Assembly: GCA_020061105.1 (NCBI GenBank) | Contig: JAGUYW010000015.1 | Location: 1-42,799, forward strand | DNA length: 42,799 bases | From: Anaerolineales bacterium | GTDB lineage: Bacteria; Chloroflexota; Anaerolineae; Anaerolineales; UBA4823 | Direction of reading: 5' to 3' | Shown here: piece after piece, positions 32,085 to 42,188 of the stretch | Layout: each line of letters starts with the position of its first letter | How positions within the stretch are numbered: position 1 is the stretch's first letter | The notes under the pieces: model-generated | Told to the model about the DNA's origin: nothing | What the model saw: the letters and a program-made list of their open reading frames with translations, nothing else | Database searches by the model: none | Program-made: the position numbers and the translations under genes

Positions 32085-34682
32085 ATGCCAGCATCGCGTT
32101 GGAATTCTAGCATCCTTGAAATGCTTAACTGGCTCTATGAAGAGCAAAATGGGCTCGAGGAATTGATCGCGCATCCAATTATCCCACGGGTGGTGCAAAA
32201 CGAGCCCGAAACGCAGGGTGAGGCCGATTCACCAGAAGAATTACGCCTGCAAATCCCAAAAATCTTGCCTGTGCTGCCGTTGCGCGGCCTGGTTGTTTAC
32301 CCGCATACGGCTGTACCTTTGACAATCGGCCAAAACAGGTCCATCAAGTTGGTAGACGATGTAATGGATGGCGACGAACGTTTAATTGCCCTGTTTACAT
32401 CACGAGACCCCGAGTTGGAACTCCCTGGACCGGAAGACCTGTACACCATTGGAACGGTTGCCATGGTACACCGCCTGTTTCGCGCCCCTGACGGCACCAT
32501 GCGCCTGGTCGTGCAGGGGTTGGCGCGCTGTCGTCTGCAAGAAGTCGTTCAACAAGAGCCTTACTTAAAAGCGGTGGTCGAACTGGCTCCTGAAAACGAC
32601 GAACGGGGGCTGGAGTTGGAAGCCATGGCCCGCAACGCCCGCAGCCAGTTCGAACATATCGCTGATATGGTGCCTTCCATCCCGCGCGAATTGGTGACTT
32701 CGGTCGTCTCTTTGGAAGATGCGCTGCAAACCGTCTATACCATTTCGAATTTCCAGCGCATGGAACTGGAAGAGGCCCAGGCGCTCCTGGAACTGGACTC
32801 GATCTCGGATAAACTGCACCGGCTGGTTTCGATCCTGGCGCGTGAAGTGGAAGTGTTGGAAATCGGCCAAAAAATTCAGAACGAGGCGCGCTCCGAAATC
32901 GATAAGGTGCAGCGCGAATATTTCTTGCGAGAACAACTGAAAGCCATCCAACGCGAACTGGGCGAAGTGGATGAGCAGGCCGCCGAAGTTGAGGAATTCC
33001 GCCAAAAAATCGAGGCAGCGGGAATGCCAGAAGAAGCCGGCAAGCAAGCGCGCCGCGAGGTAGATCGCTTGAGCCGCCTGCCTGCTGCCGCCGCTGAGTA
33101 TGGCGTGATTCGCACCTACCTGGATTGGCTGGTTTCGCTGCCTTGGGCAGAGTCCACGCTCGATAATCTGGATATCGCTCATGCCCGGCAAGTGCTCGAC
33201 CAGGATCACTATGGGCTGGAAGATGTCAAAGAGCGGATCCTCGAATTTCTGGCGGTGCGCAAACTGCGCAAAGAGCGCGCCATTGAATTCAGCCAGGAAT
33301 CCTTGGATGAGATCCACCGCATCCGCGAAGGCGTGATCTTATGCTTCGTTGGCCCACCCGGCGTTGGCAAAACTTCGTTAGGCCGTTCCATCGCCCGAGC
33401 GCTGGGGCGAAAATTTGTGCGTATGTCCCTGGGAGGCATGCGCGACGAAGCAGAAATCCGCGGCCACCGCCGCACGTATATCGGCGCCATGCCAGGTCGC
33501 ATCATCCAGGCTTTGCGACGCATCGAAACCCGCAACCCTGTGTTTATGTTGGATGAAGTCGATAAATTGGTCTTCGATTTCCACGGCGACCCAGCCTCGG
33601 CGTTGTTGGAAGTTCTGGACCCTGAGCAAAACGTTGAGTTTCGCGATCATTACATGGAAGTACCTTTCAATTTATCCCAGGTCATGTTTATCACCACAGC
33701 CAACCAGCTTGAGCCGATCCCAATCGCCCTGCGCGATCGCATGGAGATCATCCATCTCTCCGGTTACACCGAGAGCGAGAAAATTTCCATCGCCAAAGGC
33801 TACCTGATTCCTCGCCAATTGATTGAAAACGGGTTGCGCACAGATGAAATCACTTTTAGCCAAGCAGGCCTGGAAACGATCATCCGCTCATTCACACGCG
33901 AAGCTGGCGTTCGCAACCTGGAACGCGAGATCGGCTCTATCTGTCGCAAGGTGGTGACCCAAATTGCGGAGGCGAATGGGAATTCAGAGTCAACGGAAAG
34001 CGCTCCGGCTACCGTGATTGACCCGGCAAAAGTATTGGAATTGCTTGGCCGGCCGCGCTTCTTCGAAGATGAAGAAATTGCCCGGCGCACCTCCATCCCC
34101 GGTGTGGCGACGGGACTGGCTTGGACGCCCGTAGGCGGGGATGTGTTATTTATCGAAGCAACCCGTATGCCCGGTAACAAGGGATATCAGATCACCGGAT
34201 CGATCGGAAACGTCATGCAAGAATCCGCCCACGCTGCCTTGTCTTATGTGCGCGCCAAAGCCGAAAGCCTGGGCCTGGATGCTGAATTCTTCGAAAAGGC
34301 TGACATCCACCTGCATATCCCCTCCGGGTCGCAGCCGAAAGATGGACCATCGGCTGGCGTTGCCATTGCAACCGCCCTGGTATCGCTGATCTCGGGCCGG
34401 CCTGTTAAACCCGACGTAGGCATGACAGGAGAAATCACGCTGCGCGGCCAGGTGATGCCGGTGGGAGGCGTGAAGGAAAAAGTGCTGGCAGCCCACCGTT
34501 CCGGCTTAAAAACAGTCATTTTACCCACTTTAAACGAGGCCGATCTGGATGACCTGGCGCCAGAAGTTCGCCAGGCGATTCACTTTATTTTTGCAGACTA
34601 TATCGAAGATGTCATTCATGCCGCCCTCGAACCGGCGCCTACCGAACTTGCCCCTGAACAAGATGTGAGCGAGACAAAATGA
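32085..34682 (+). CDS. lon: ATP-dependent Lon protease
   Basis: A cytoplasmic AAA+ protease of 865 residues that degrades unfolded and regulatory proteins. The LonN substrate domain begins near residue 60 ([14 protein letters not shown]); a coiled coil follows; Walker A GPPGVGKT is near 424-431; the peptidase has catalytic S756 in PKDGPSAG and K799 in GGVKEK. The N-terminus is about 55 residues longer than Escherichia coli Lon, so ATG 32121 or a later start cannot be excluded, but AAGG lies seven bases before 32085. The last four bases overlap the next gene (ATGA). Downstream of hsp20. Confidence 0.97.
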   Translation: MPASRWNSSILEMLNWLYEEQNGLEELIAHPIIPRVVQNEPETQGEADSPEELRLQIPKILPVLPLRGLVVYPHTAVPLTIGQNRSIKLVDDVMDGDERLIALFTSRDPELELPGPEDLYTIGTVAMVHRLFRAPDGTMRLVVQGLARCRLQEVVQQEPYLKAVVELAPENDERGLELEAMARNARSQFEHIADMVPSIPRELVTSVVSLEDALQTVYTISNFQRMELEEAQALLELDSISDKLHRLVSILAREVEVLEIGQKIQNEARSEIDKVQREYFLREQLKAIQRELGEVDEQAAEVEEFRQKIEAAGMPEEAGKQARREVDRLSRLPAAAAEYGVIRTYLDWLVSLPWAESTLDNLDIAHARQVLDQDHYGLEDVKERILEFLAVRKLRKERAIEFSQESLDEIHRIREGVILCFVGPPGVGKTSLGRSIARALGRKFVRMSLGGMRDEAEIRGHRRTYIGAMPGRIIQALRRIETRNPVFMLDEVDKLVFDFHGDPASALLEVLDPEQNVEFRDHYMEVPFNLSQVMFITTANQLEPIPIALRDRMEIIHLSGYTESEKISIAKGYLIPRQLIENGLRTDEITFSQAGLETIIRSFTREAGVRNLEREIGSICRKVVTQIAEANGNSESTESAPATVIDPAKVLELLGRPRFFEDEEIARRTSIPGVATGLAWTPVGGDVLFIEATRMPGNKGYQITGSIGNVMQESAHAALSYVRAKAESLGLDAEFFEKADIHLHIPSGSQPKDGPSAGVAIATALVSLISGRPVKPDVGMTGEITLRGQVMPVGGVKEKVLAAHRSGLKTVILPTLNEADLDDLAPEVRQAIHFIFADYIEDVIHAALEPAPTELAPEQDVSETK

Positions 34683-35041
34683 CAAAAGTTTTTTTGGTCG
34701 AGGACGATCATACGATGTTGACCTTGCTCAGCACGTTGCTGCGATTCGAAGGTTTTCTGGTCTTGCAGTCGCCGGCGGATGATCACCTGACATCTGTATA
34801 TGAATATATTCAGCAAGAAAAACCCAACCTGGTTTTATTGGATGTTCACCTGCGCCAGTTCAATGGATTAGAACTTCTGAACCTGATCCGGGAGAACGAA
34901 GAATTATCATCCATGAAAGTGATTATGTCCTCCGGAATGGAATTACGCGAGCGTTGTATGGAAAATGGCGCCAGCGATTTCATCCTGAAACCTTATATGC
35001 CCGACGAACTGATTCGAGTGATTCACAAGGTCGTCGGATAG
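34679..35041 (+). CDS. Single-domain response regulator coupled to lon
   Basis: A receiver domain of 120 residues with no output: VEDDHTM acidic pair, phospho-acceptor in [15 protein letters not shown] switch Ser and LKPY Lys. Its ATG overlaps the lon stop (ATGA), so its synthesis is tied to lon translation. No cognate kinase is adjacent; the nearest are the GAF kinases 17 kb away. It could regulate Lon or serve a distant relay, inference only. Confidence 0.92.
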   Translation: MTKVFLVEDDHTMLTLLSTLLRFEGFLVLQSPADDHLTSVYEYIQQEKPNLVLLDVHLRQFNGLELLNLIRENEELSSMKVIMSSGMELRERCMENGASDFILKPYMPDELIRVIHKVVG

Positions 35042-35080
35042 AAGCGGCAAGCATGCCGACAGAAAGACAGAGATAATATC

Positions 35081-36844
35081 GTGGCAAAGAAACGAAACCG
35101 CGCCCCCGTGCAGTGGCACATGATTGACGTGCATTTACATACCCCCGCTTCCAGCGACTACCAACAGCCGGGGATAACCTTTTTAGATATTTTGCACCGC
35201 GCCGAGAGTCGCGGTTTGGAAATGATTGCCTTCACCGACCATAACACGGTCGCTGGCTATCGCAAAATCCAAGAGGAGATCCAACAACTCAAGCTGCTCG
35301 AAAATTTGCGTCGCATCTTGCCTGAAGAACAGGCCCGCCTGACAGAATACCGCCGTCTGATGGATAAAATCCTGATTTTACCGGCCTTTGAATTTACAGC
35401 CACCTTCGGATTTCACATCCTTTGCCTGTTCCCACCCGAGAAACCGGTTCGAGAAATCGAACACATCTTACTCGATCTCAATATCCCCCCGGATCAACTT
35501 GATTTGGGATCGGCAACGGTGGGAGCGACTACAGATGTGCTGACCGCCTACCGTACTGTCGTTGAAGCGGGTGGATTGGTAATTGCAGCGCACGCTAACT
35601 CCAGTAATGGCGTGGCGATGCGAGGCTTCTCATTTGGCGGGCAGACGAAAATTGCTTACACGCAAGATGAAAACCTGCACGCTTTGGAAGTGACCGACCT
35701 GGAAAACAAGGGCAAACACGCCACAGCCGCGTTTTTCAATGGCACCAAACCGGAATATCCCCGGCGAATGCACTGCATTCAAGGCTCCGATGCGCACCGG
35801 TTGACGACTGACCCGCAGCGAAAAAAGAACCTGGGCGTCGGCGAACGCGCCACCGATGTCTTGTTACCAGAGATCAGTTTCGAAGCTTTGAAGGAACTCT
35901 TCGAGAGCAACGATTTCGCTCGCACCCGGCCACACCGCCATATTGCCGAACCCGCCTTCGATTTCATTCACGCTGCCCAAGAAGAAGGTCCCAACATTAT
36001 CCAGGATTTTCACGAAAACATGGCAGTGCGGGGCGGCAAACGCTACTCCATTATCGCCGATGTATGCGCCTTCGCTAATGCCAACGGCGGAACGCTTTAT
36101 ATCGGCTTGCAATCGGACCCCAAGAAACCGATCCCAGGGGTCTCGGAACCAGAACATAGTATCAACCAGTTGGAAAAAGATCTCGACGACCGCATCAGCC
36201 CGCCTTTGCCTGTTACCGTGGATATTCATGAGGTAGCCGGCAACAAGAAAATTATTCGCATCCTGGTGCCACGCGGCGCTGAACCGCCCTATGCGGTAGA
36301 CGATAACAAGATTTACGTAAGGGCAGAGGCGGAGACCGTGCTGGCAGTGCGCGATGAAATTGTCGGGTTGGTGATGCGCGGCGCAAGCCGCCTGCCATCG
36401 GTCGCCGAAAGCCAGGTTGAAAACCCGCTTAACATCGCAGCCATCCCTCCCAGCCAACCAACAGATGAGAGCGGATTCGATGAAGCCGCCCTGGCCCCGC
36501 GCACTGGCGTCGAGGTAGTTGCGGTTGAAGAGCGCAACCAGGCGCGTTATTACACCCTGCGCGATCTACGCAATGGAAACGTGGTCAAAAACGTTACGCG
36601 CAATTCGGCGCGCCGCCTGTGGCACTATGCTCTCACCAGCTTCGACAAGCTGCCGTCGGATGTTTCGCAAGCGCCCATTCAATGGCAAAGCAACTTCGGA
36701 TTGATCCAGCGCCAGAAGCAGGGCAAGATGGTGCGCTACGATTTAATTCAACACGTTTCAGACGGCTATCGGTTTTATTTTGGCGTTACAGAAGACGGTA
36801 TTCATGGGCCGTGGAAAATGTTGGTAGGACAGGATGACGATTGA
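35081..36844 (+). CDS. PHP phosphoesterase fused to AlbA_2 (Schlafen-like) domain
   Basis: A 587-residue three-part protein. An N-terminal PHP metallo-phosphoesterase domain (about 13-290) has HLH (18-20), FTDHN (H54), a later H112, H171 (AAHANSS) and GSDAH (237-239), the set expected for a trinuclear metal site. An AlbA_2-type domain (about 310-425) has [15 protein letters not shown], the signature of Schlafen AlbA_2 modules that bind nucleic acid. A C-terminal domain (about 470-587) is unrecognised. Start is GTG 35081 with weak ribosome site. It overlaps the next GNAT by 11 bases. A nuclease or nucleic-acid phosphoesterase role is plausible but not shown. Confidence 0.85.
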   Translation: MAKKRNRAPVQWHMIDVHLHTPASSDYQQPGITFLDILHRAESRGLEMIAFTDHNTVAGYRKIQEEIQQLKLLENLRRILPEEQARLTEYRRLMDKILILPAFEFTATFGFHILCLFPPEKPVREIEHILLDLNIPPDQLDLGSATVGATTDVLTAYRTVVEAGGLVIAAHANSSNGVAMRGFSFGGQTKIAYTQDENLHALEVTDLENKGKHATAAFFNGTKPEYPRRMHCIQGSDAHRLTTDPQRKKNLGVGERATDVLLPEISFEALKELFESNDFARTRPHRHIAEPAFDFIHAAQEEGPNIIQDFHENMAVRGGKRYSIIADVCAFANANGGTLYIGLQSDPKKPIPGVSEPEHSINQLEKDLDDRISPPLPVTVDIHEVAGNKKIIRILVPRGAEPPYAVDDNKIYVRAEAETVLAVRDEIVGLVMRGASRLPSVAESQVENPLNIAAIPPSQPTDESGFDEAALAPRTGVEVVAVEERNQARYYTLRDLRNGNVVKNVTRNSARRLWHYALTSFDKLPSDVSQAPIQWQSNFGLIQRQKQGKMVRYDLIQHVSDGYRFYFGVTEDGIHGPWKMLVGQDDD

Positions 36845-37298
36845 AAGTTGGCCGCAACCGCCCACAAATATTCGCACATTCAAGTATCCTGACGATTTCC
36901 CAGCCGTAATTCACTTATGGTCAACGGCTGGCCCAGGAGTCCACGTTGGTCGCTCAGATGAAGCACGGGAAATCGAGAAAAAATTGCAGCGCGATCCCGA
37001 TCTGTTCCTGGTAGCTGAACAACAGGGTGAAATCATCGGCACAGTGTTGGGCGGCTTCGACGGCCGGCGCGGGCTGGTGTATCACCTGGCCGTGGCGCAA
37101 AACCAACGCCAAAATGGCCTGGGCGATCAACTGATGCAAGAATTGGAACGCCGCCTGCACAGCAAAGGCTGTATTCGTTGTTACCTGCTGGTGACGAAAG
37201 ACAACCAGCCGGCGATCAATTTTTACGAAAAACGCGGCTGGGAACGCATGCAGCTGTTCATCTATGCGAAAAATATAGGCGAAGAAGCGACCCGATGA
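36834..37298 (+). CDS. GNAT acetyltransferase (YpeA-like)
   Basis: A 154-residue N-acetyltransferase of the GNAT fold resembling YpeA. Visible are LFLVAEQQGEIIGTVLGG (beta strands 2-4), the acetyl-CoA motif VAQNQRQNGLGDQLM and a NFYEKRGW terminal motif. YpeA-like enzymes acetylate small molecules or protein lysines; the substrate is unknown. It overlaps the PHP-AlbA_2 gene by 11 bases and the mogA-like gene by four (ATGA), so these are translationally coupled. Confidence 0.88.
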   Translation: MTIESWPQPPTNIRTFKYPDDFPAVIHLWSTAGPGVHVGRSDEAREIEKKLQRDPDLFLVAEQQGEIIGTVLGGFDGRRGLVYHLAVAQNQRQNGLGDQLMQELERRLHSKGCIRCYLLVTKDNQPAINFYEKRGWERMQLFIYAKNIGEEATR

Positions 37299-37801
37299 CA
37301 ATCCGCGTGGCTATCTTAACCGTTTCCGACCGCTCGGCGCGCTCCGAACGCCCTGACGCATCTGGCCCCGCCCTCGAACAGGCAGTGCAAGCACGCCAAT
37401 GGCTGGCGGTGCAGCGCGCCATTGTGCCCGATGACCTGCCCGCCATCCGCGATCAACTGGCGGCGTGGTGCGCCACAGGCGAGATCGATCTCATCCTGAC
37501 CACCGGCGGCACAGGCTTTAGCCCTCGTGATGTTACCCCAGAAGCCACCCAGGCCATCATCGAGCGCCCGGCGCCCGGATTGGCTGAAGCGATGCGCGCC
37601 GCCAGTTTTAAGGTTACACCCCACGCCGCCCTGTCACGCGCCACGGCTGGCATCTGCAAACGCACACTGATTGTCAATCTGCCAGGAAGCCCCAAAGGTG
37701 CGCTGGAAAACCTGGAAGCAATTGTAATTGTGCTGCCGCATGCGGTAGAATTATTGCAAGACGACCCAGGCGCGGAGGCCGGTCACGGCCGCGCCGGATA
37801 A
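37295..37801 (+). CDS. MogA/MoaB molybdopterin adenylyltransferase-like protein
   Basis: A 168-residue MoCF-binding domain protein, which adenylylates molybdopterin in molybdenum-cofactor synthesis. It has AILTVSDR at the N-terminus, the LTTGGTGF motif, RDVTPEATQ and PGSPKGALENL, all diagnostic. The longer frame to 37178 overlaps the GNAT and is rejected; ATG 37295 overlaps the GNAT stop. No other moa/moe genes are in the window. MogA and MoaB cannot be separated here. Confidence 0.9.
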   Translation: MTIRVAILTVSDRSARSERPDASGPALEQAVQARQWLAVQRAIVPDDLPAIRDQLAAWCATGEIDLILTTGGTGFSPRDVTPEATQAIIERPAPGLAEAMRAASFKVTPHAALSRATAGICKRTLIVNLPGSPKGALENLEAIVIVLPHAVELLQDDPGAEAGHGRAG

Positions 37802-37805
37802 CCCT

Positions 37806-38396
37806 ATGGATCAATTTTTTACCGAATCGTACCCAGAACCACTTCCTGAAGAGCAATCAGGAGGCCTGAAAGGCTTTGTGGTTGACATTCTCCAGACTTT
37901 GCTGCTGGCCTTGCTGCTTTACCTGGCCATCAACGCTACCACCGCCCGCATTCAGGTTCGTTCCGTGAGTATGCAGCCCACCCTCTTCGAGAAAGATTAT
38001 GTGCTGGTGAATAAGCTGGCCTTCCGCTTTGGCGAACCGCAACGTGGCGATATCATTGTGTTCAATCCGCCCCTGGATAGCGAAACCGAGCCATATATCA
38101 AGCGCATCATCGGCTTACCAGGAGATACGGTGACAATCGGCAACGGCCAGGTGACCGTCAACGGTTCCGTATTGCAAGAGCCCTACCTGAACACCGCCTC
38201 CAACGGCGCCGGCACGTGGGTGATTCCCGATGGACATCTATTTGTGATGGGCGACAACCGCAACAACTCGTCCGACTCACGCCAATGGGGCATGGTCAGC
38301 CTGGAGGCTGTGCTCGGAAAGGGAGAATTTGTCTATTATCCCTTCAACCATTGGAAAAGCCTGCACCCGCCATCCGCAGCGGCTGCCAGCCCATAG
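37806..38396 (+). CDS. lepB: Signal peptidase I
   Basis: A type I signal peptidase of 196 residues that cleaves Sec signal peptides outside the membrane. One membrane anchor (about 23-42, rich in Leu). The catalytic Ser is S55 (VRSVSMQPT) and the general base K99 (YIKRIIGLPGD); the box E motif GDNRNNSSDSRQWG is intact. A single-anchor, short form typical of non-proteobacteria. It ends the plus-strand block, four bases after mogA, with a hairpin terminator 45 bases downstream. Confidence 0.95.
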   Translation: MDQFFTESYPEPLPEEQSGGLKGFVVDILQTLLLALLLYLAINATTARIQVRSVSMQPTLFEKDYVLVNKLAFRFGEPQRGDIIVFNPPLDSETEPYIKRIIGLPGDTVTIGNGQVTVNGSVLQEPYLNTASNGAGTWVIPDGHLFVMGDNRNNSSDSRQWGMVSLEAVLGKGEFVYYPFNHWKSLHPPSAAAASP

Positions 38397-38441
38397 CCCA
38401 ACTAACCAGCCTTTTTTGACCAGCGATCTTTGTATGTGACA

Positions 38442-38474
38442 GAAGCGACGCATCGAAACCGGGTGCGTCGCTTC
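38442..38474. terminator. Bidirectional terminator between lepB and acyl-CoA dehydrogenase
   Basis: An 11-base perfect stem, GAAGCGACGCA (38442-38452) and TGCGTCGCTTC (38464-38474), with an 11-base loop, between two convergent genes. T-tracts on both sides are short (TTCTTCG on plus), so strength is moderate. Confidence 0.65.
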
Positions 38475-38482
38475 TTCGTAGC

Positions 38483-39622
38483 TTAAATTACAGACCTGGC
38501 AATCACCATGCGCTGCACCTCGCTGGTGCCCTCGCCAATGGTCATCAGGCGCGCATCTCGGTACATGCGCTCGACCGGATACTCACTGCTGTAACCATAG
38601 CCGCCATGGATCTGGATGGCGTTGCGACACACCCTTTCTGCCATTTCAGTGGCAAACAACTTTGCCATGCTGGCCGCCTGGGTATAAGATCGCCCCTGAT
38701 CTTTCAACCAGGCTGCCTGGTAAATCATCAAGCGCGCCGCATGGATCTCGGTTGCCGCGTCGGCCAACATCCATTGGATGGCCTGGAAATTCGCAATCGG
38801 CTGTCCAAATGCCTGGCGTTGGCGAGCATACTGCAGCGCTTCTTCATAAGCAGCCTGAGCCAGCCCAACGGAAATCGCTCCAATGCTGATGCGACCGCCA
38901 TCCAGCGTGATCAAAGTCTGGCGCATGCCATGCCCCTCTTGCCCAATCAGATAATCGGCTGGCACGCGCACATTCTCGTACGTGACAGCATGGGTGGGCG
39001 ATCCTTTCAAGCCCATCTTTTTCTCCGGCGCGCCGATATGCAAGCCGGGGGCGTCGGTGGGTGTAATGATCATACTCAATGATTTCGAACCGCCCTGGGG
39101 ATCGGTGCGCGCCAGGGTGATGATATAGTCGGCGATGCTGGCATTGGTGCACCACATCTTAGCGCCGTTGAGCACCCATTCATCGCCTTGCTGCTCGGCG
39201 CGAGTGCGCACACCTTGCAGGTCGGAGCCAGCGCCCGACTCGGTAAGCGCCAGAGCGCCCAGCTTGCCCTGCCCGCTGGCCACTGCCGGCAGCCAGCGCT
39301 GCTTCTGCTCGTCGCTGCCAAACAGCGCAATGGGGGTGGTTCCCAGCCCATTATGGGCGGCAATTGCCAGCGCCGTGCTACCACAACCCCAGCCTAATTC
39401 CTCCATCGCAATGGCGGCGCTAATTGCATCTACCCCCGCTCCGCCATACTCTTCAGGAATGTTCAACCCCAACAAGCCAAGCGAGGCCATTTTACGCGCC
39501 GCCGGCCAATTGAACTGCGCCTCTTCATCGACCTGGCGCGCCTGAGGTTTCACTTCGCGAGCGACAAAATCGTGCACCGCATCTCGCCACATCCGTTGTT
39601 CTTCAGTCAGTTCAAAGTTCAT
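38483..39622 (-). CDS. Acyl-CoA dehydrogenase
   Basis: An FAD-dependent acyl-CoA dehydrogenase of 379 residues, the first step of fatty-acid or branched-chain acyl oxidation. It has the family signatures GALALTESGAGSD, WVLNGAKMWCTNA, QAFGQPIANFQ and YGYSSEYPVERMYRDAR, with the catalytic Glu364 in IGEGTSEVQR at the place used by medium- and short-chain enzymes. The start ATG 39622 follows AGGAG by eight bases. It lies 67 bases after the NAGPA-SH3 gene. Chain-length class cannot be told; electron-transfer flavoprotein genes are not here. Confidence 0.94.
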   Translation of the reverse strand: MNFELTEEQRMWRDAVHDFVAREVKPQARQVDEEAQFNWPAARKMASLGLLGLNIPEEYGGAGVDAISAAIAMEELGWGCGSTALAIAAHNGLGTTPIALFGSDEQKQRWLPAVASGQGKLGALALTESGAGSDLQGVRTRAEQQGDEWVLNGAKMWCTNASIADYIITLARTDPQGGSKSLSMIITPTDAPGLHIGAPEKKMGLKGSPTHAVTYENVRVPADYLIGQEGHGMRQTLITLDGGRISIGAISVGLAQAAYEEALQYARQRQAFGQPIANFQAIQWMLADAATEIHAARLMIYQAAWLKDQGRSYTQAASMAKLFATEMAERVCRNAIQIHGGYGYSSEYPVERMYRDARLMTIGEGTSEVQRMVIARSVI

Positions 39623-39689
39623 CTTCGCTGCTCCTCTTTGCGTGGACTCCCGTTTCGCCATTCAACCAAACACCCGGCAGGCCTGGCGG

Positions 39690-41222
39690 CTATGGCGCTT
39701 TGACCAACCATTCCTCACTCACCCAACCCTGCACCTGCTCAAAAGAAACTTTCCACCAGTTCGAACCAGTTGCCAGCACACCATTTAAATCATGCGCTGC
39801 CACAACCGCAGCCTGACCGAACAGGGTATTGGCAAAAGCAGCGTAATTCATCCCCGGCCCTAATCGCAAGGTGGTATTGGCAGTAAACTGCACCCGTTCG
39901 CCGGCCGTAAAGCGGATAGACTGTTGGCCAGGCTGCGATACCACCATCATCAGACCATTGGCCACCGCTCGTTCCACCGGCTGCCCGGCAAGATTTGCGT
40001 CTTGCACTTCGGTGTTCGGACGGTTTTTCAGCTGCCCATTCACGACCATCGTCGATGAGCCGCCGCCGTCCAAGGCTGCGCCCCAGGTCGCCCCCAACTG
40101 GGTGCGCGCAAAAACAGCCAGCTCTACCATGCTCATCCCCAGGCTGTGCAGTGGGGCGCGTCCATCGACCACAATGAAATACACATAGCGGTCATTGTAT
40201 GCCACTGCAGTGCGCGGCGAACGCAGTAAAGGCGCGGTGACGGTAAACTTTTGCACCACCCCATCTCTCAGAAAGATAAAACTGGCCCCGATGGCGCTGT
40301 AGATTTTTTCCCAGTTGACGGAGTGAGGGGTGCGGCAATCCGCCTCGAAGTGGCGCAATTCTTGAGAAAAGCCCAGCTGCGTCCCAATCTTCACCCGCTG
40401 ACGCAGCGCATCTGCCGCCTGTCCCCGCGCTGACAAAACCAGGTGATCGAAAGGCAGCGCCATACCACCCTCGCCTTGCAAAATATCTCGCACCACGCCG
40501 GTGATCATCGCCGGGGTGGGCGAAATCAGAAACGGGCGGCTCAGTTCGACCAGCACCTCCAGGCTGCCCGGCGCGGCGGGGGTAGCTGCGCCAAACTGGG
40601 GTGTGTAGACAACCAGGGTATTCTCGTTCGTTAGCGGGTTAATGGCAGCAAAAGACAGGCTTTCGCCTGAATCCAGGAAGGTCACGATCTGACGGTTGGG
40701 TGGATGCGTCACGCAGCCGCCGATGAATATCCTGCCGTCCAGAGTCCAGGCCAGGCCGCTGCCACTCTGCAAGTCATCAAAACGCCTGGCGTACCAGCCC
40801 GAATGCACCTGCCCGCCTTGCGGAAAGCCTGTTTCAGGGTCATAGAAAAAGCCGTTAATCGCCACTACCACCTGGTTGCGCGCCCCCCAATTGCCTCCCC
40901 AATAATTGATTGCCTGGTCGTAACGAGCTGCCATCTGGCGCACAGTTTCCAACCCGGCGCCCAACGCCCCTTGCGAAACGGCGCTCTCCAGGGTAACGGC
41001 GGGATTGCCACGTTCCATGCGCGCCACGTAAACTCGATTGGGAGTGGGAAGAAAGAACTCGCGGTAGGCAATCCCCGGCGCGGCTTGCTGCCAGGCTGAA
41101 GTCACTTGAGTAGCAGACGCCAGCGATGGAGCAGCCAACCAGGAATGCGTAACCGGTTCAAACCCCATCGTCGCCAGGACCACCAGCCCTGCCAACACAC
41201 TCCGCCAGAAGGTTACTATCAT
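39690..41222 (-). CDS. Exported NAGPA-domain phosphodiester glycosidase with SH3 domain
   Basis: A 510-residue secreted protein. The signal peptide (about 1-38, core VLAGLVVLATMGF) is followed by a DUF2233/NAGPA domain: AINGFFYDPETG, the SPRTAVAYN strand and LDGGGSSTMVVNG, motifs of phosphodiester alpha-GlcNAcase-like enzymes. A C-terminal bacterial SH3 domain (about 447-507, NTTLRLGPGMNYAAF to GWVSEEWL) probably binds the cell wall. Substrate could be a teichoic-acid-like or exopolysaccharide phosphodiester. It starts six bases after the DUF1295 gene stop. Confidence 0.88.
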   Translation of the reverse strand: MIVTFWRSVLAGLVVLATMGFEPVTHSWLAAPSLASATQVTSAWQQAAPGIAYREFFLPTPNRVYVARMERGNPAVTLESAVSQGALGAGLETVRQMAARYDQAINYWGGNWGARNQVVVAINGFFYDPETGFPQGGQVHSGWYARRFDDLQSGSGLAWTLDGRIFIGGCVTHPPNRQIVTFLDSGESLSFAAINPLTNENTLVVYTPQFGAATPAAPGSLEVLVELSRPFLISPTPAMITGVVRDILQGEGGMALPFDHLVLSARGQAADALRQRVKIGTQLGFSQELRHFEADCRTPHSVNWEKIYSAIGASFIFLRDGVVQKFTVTAPLLRSPRTAVAYNDRYVYFIVVDGRAPLHSLGMSMVELAVFARTQLGATWGAALDGGGSSTMVVNGQLKNRPNTEVQDANLAGQPVERAVANGLMMVVSQPGQQSIRFTAGERVQFTANTTLRLGPGMNYAAFANTLFGQAAVVAAHDLNGVLATGSNWWKVSFEQVQGWVSEEWLVKAP

Positions 41223-41228
41223 GCGCTG

Positions 41229-42026
41229 CTAACCGCCCGGTTTTTTACGCTTTGGAAACCACGGGAAGAAAGCATTGGTAGATTCCATATATTCCTGGTA
41301 GCCGGGCTTGCGATTGGCCATACTTTTTTCTAACAATGCAACGCCAGAAACGTTGCGCAGCAAATAGGTCATGATCAACGGGCTGTAGATTGTCCACCAC
41401 CCACCAGCGGCCAATGCAAACACGTAAAAACCCCACCATTGCGCTGCGTCGCCGAAATAATTGGGATGGCGAGTATAGCGCCACACCCCGGTATTCAGCA
41501 GCTTGCCTTTGTTTTGCGGGTCAGCTTTGAAACGGGCTAACTGCCAGTCGCCCACCGCCTCGAAATAGAAACCAACCGCCCAAATCAGCGCCGCCAGGAA
41601 ATCCAACCAGGTCAGGGTCGCCGGCGCCGGGCTGAACTGGGCTGCCAGGAGAGGAATGGAAATCAGCCACATCAAGACGCCCTGCAATAAAAAAACCTTA
41701 AAAAAGCTAAACCACCACCACCGGGCGCCTTCTTCTTCGCGCCAGGCGCGATAGCGGAAATCTTCCGCCTTGCCCCAATTGCGGCGCAGGATATACAAGG
41801 AGAGGCGCAATCCCCAGGCGGTTACCAAAATGCTGATCAACAGTTTGCGGGCCGCAAATCCGTCTGGCGAGAGGGCGTAATAGATCCAGTTGGTCAACAC
41901 AAAGCCCGCCCCCCAAAAGATATCGACGATGCTGGCGTTGCGCAAAGCCAGGCTGAGCAGCCAAAGAGCCGTCATCATACCCAATACACACAACCCTGCT
42001 GTTAGGTAAACTGACCAGAAATCCAT
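41229..42026 (-). CDS. DUF1295 membrane protein (steroid 5-alpha-reductase-like)
   Basis: A 265-residue integral membrane protein with about six hydrophobic helices. The C-terminal half has the DUF1295 pattern: FKADPQNKGKLLNTGVWRYTRHPNYFGD, then a final GYQEYMESTNAFFPW. This is the fold of 3-oxo-5-alpha-steroid 4-dehydrogenase and isoprenylcysteine methyltransferase families, so it may reduce or methylate a lipid. AAGGA precedes the ATG by eight bases. Together with NAGPA-SH3 and possibly acyl-CoA dehydrogenase it forms a minus-strand unit. Substrate unknown. Confidence 0.9.
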   Translation of the reverse strand: MDFWSVYLTAGLCVLGMMTALWLLSLALRNASIVDIFWGAGFVLTNWIYYALSPDGFAARKLLISILVTAWGLRLSLYILRRNWGKAEDFRYRAWREEEGARWWWFSFFKVFLLQGVLMWLISIPLLAAQFSPAPATLTWLDFLAALIWAVGFYFEAVGDWQLARFKADPQNKGKLLNTGVWRYTRHPNYFGDAAQWWGFYVFALAAGGWWTIYSPLIMTYLLRNVSGVALLEKSMANRKPGYQEYMESTNAFFPWFPKRKKPGG

Positions 42027-42082
42027 ACGATTTTTCCTTTACTAGCTGATCTGTTTGGGAAAAAGTCAAGGCCTCTTCAGAA

Positions 42083-42091
42083 ATTATAGCA
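42083..42091 (-). promoter_or_regulatory. Extended -10 promoter of the DUF1295 operon
   Basis: On the minus strand TGC followed by perfect TATAAT (plus 42083-42091). Start near 42076 and a leader of about 50 bases before ATG 42026. No convincing -35, as expected with an extended -10. Confidence 0.55.
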
Positions 42092-42188
42092 CGAGTCGAT
42101 CAAAACCTGCCGCGAAGGCCCTGGCGCCTGCAAACAAGCCGCTTTTCGCTGCTACGCCATCAACAGCCGTCGTGAAGGCTAGAAATCA

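Noticed and set aside
37178-37294. 39-residue N-terminal extension of the MogA-like protein
   Set aside because: Lies wholly inside the GNAT gene in another frame; the ATGA overlap at 37295 and the family N-terminus fix the start.
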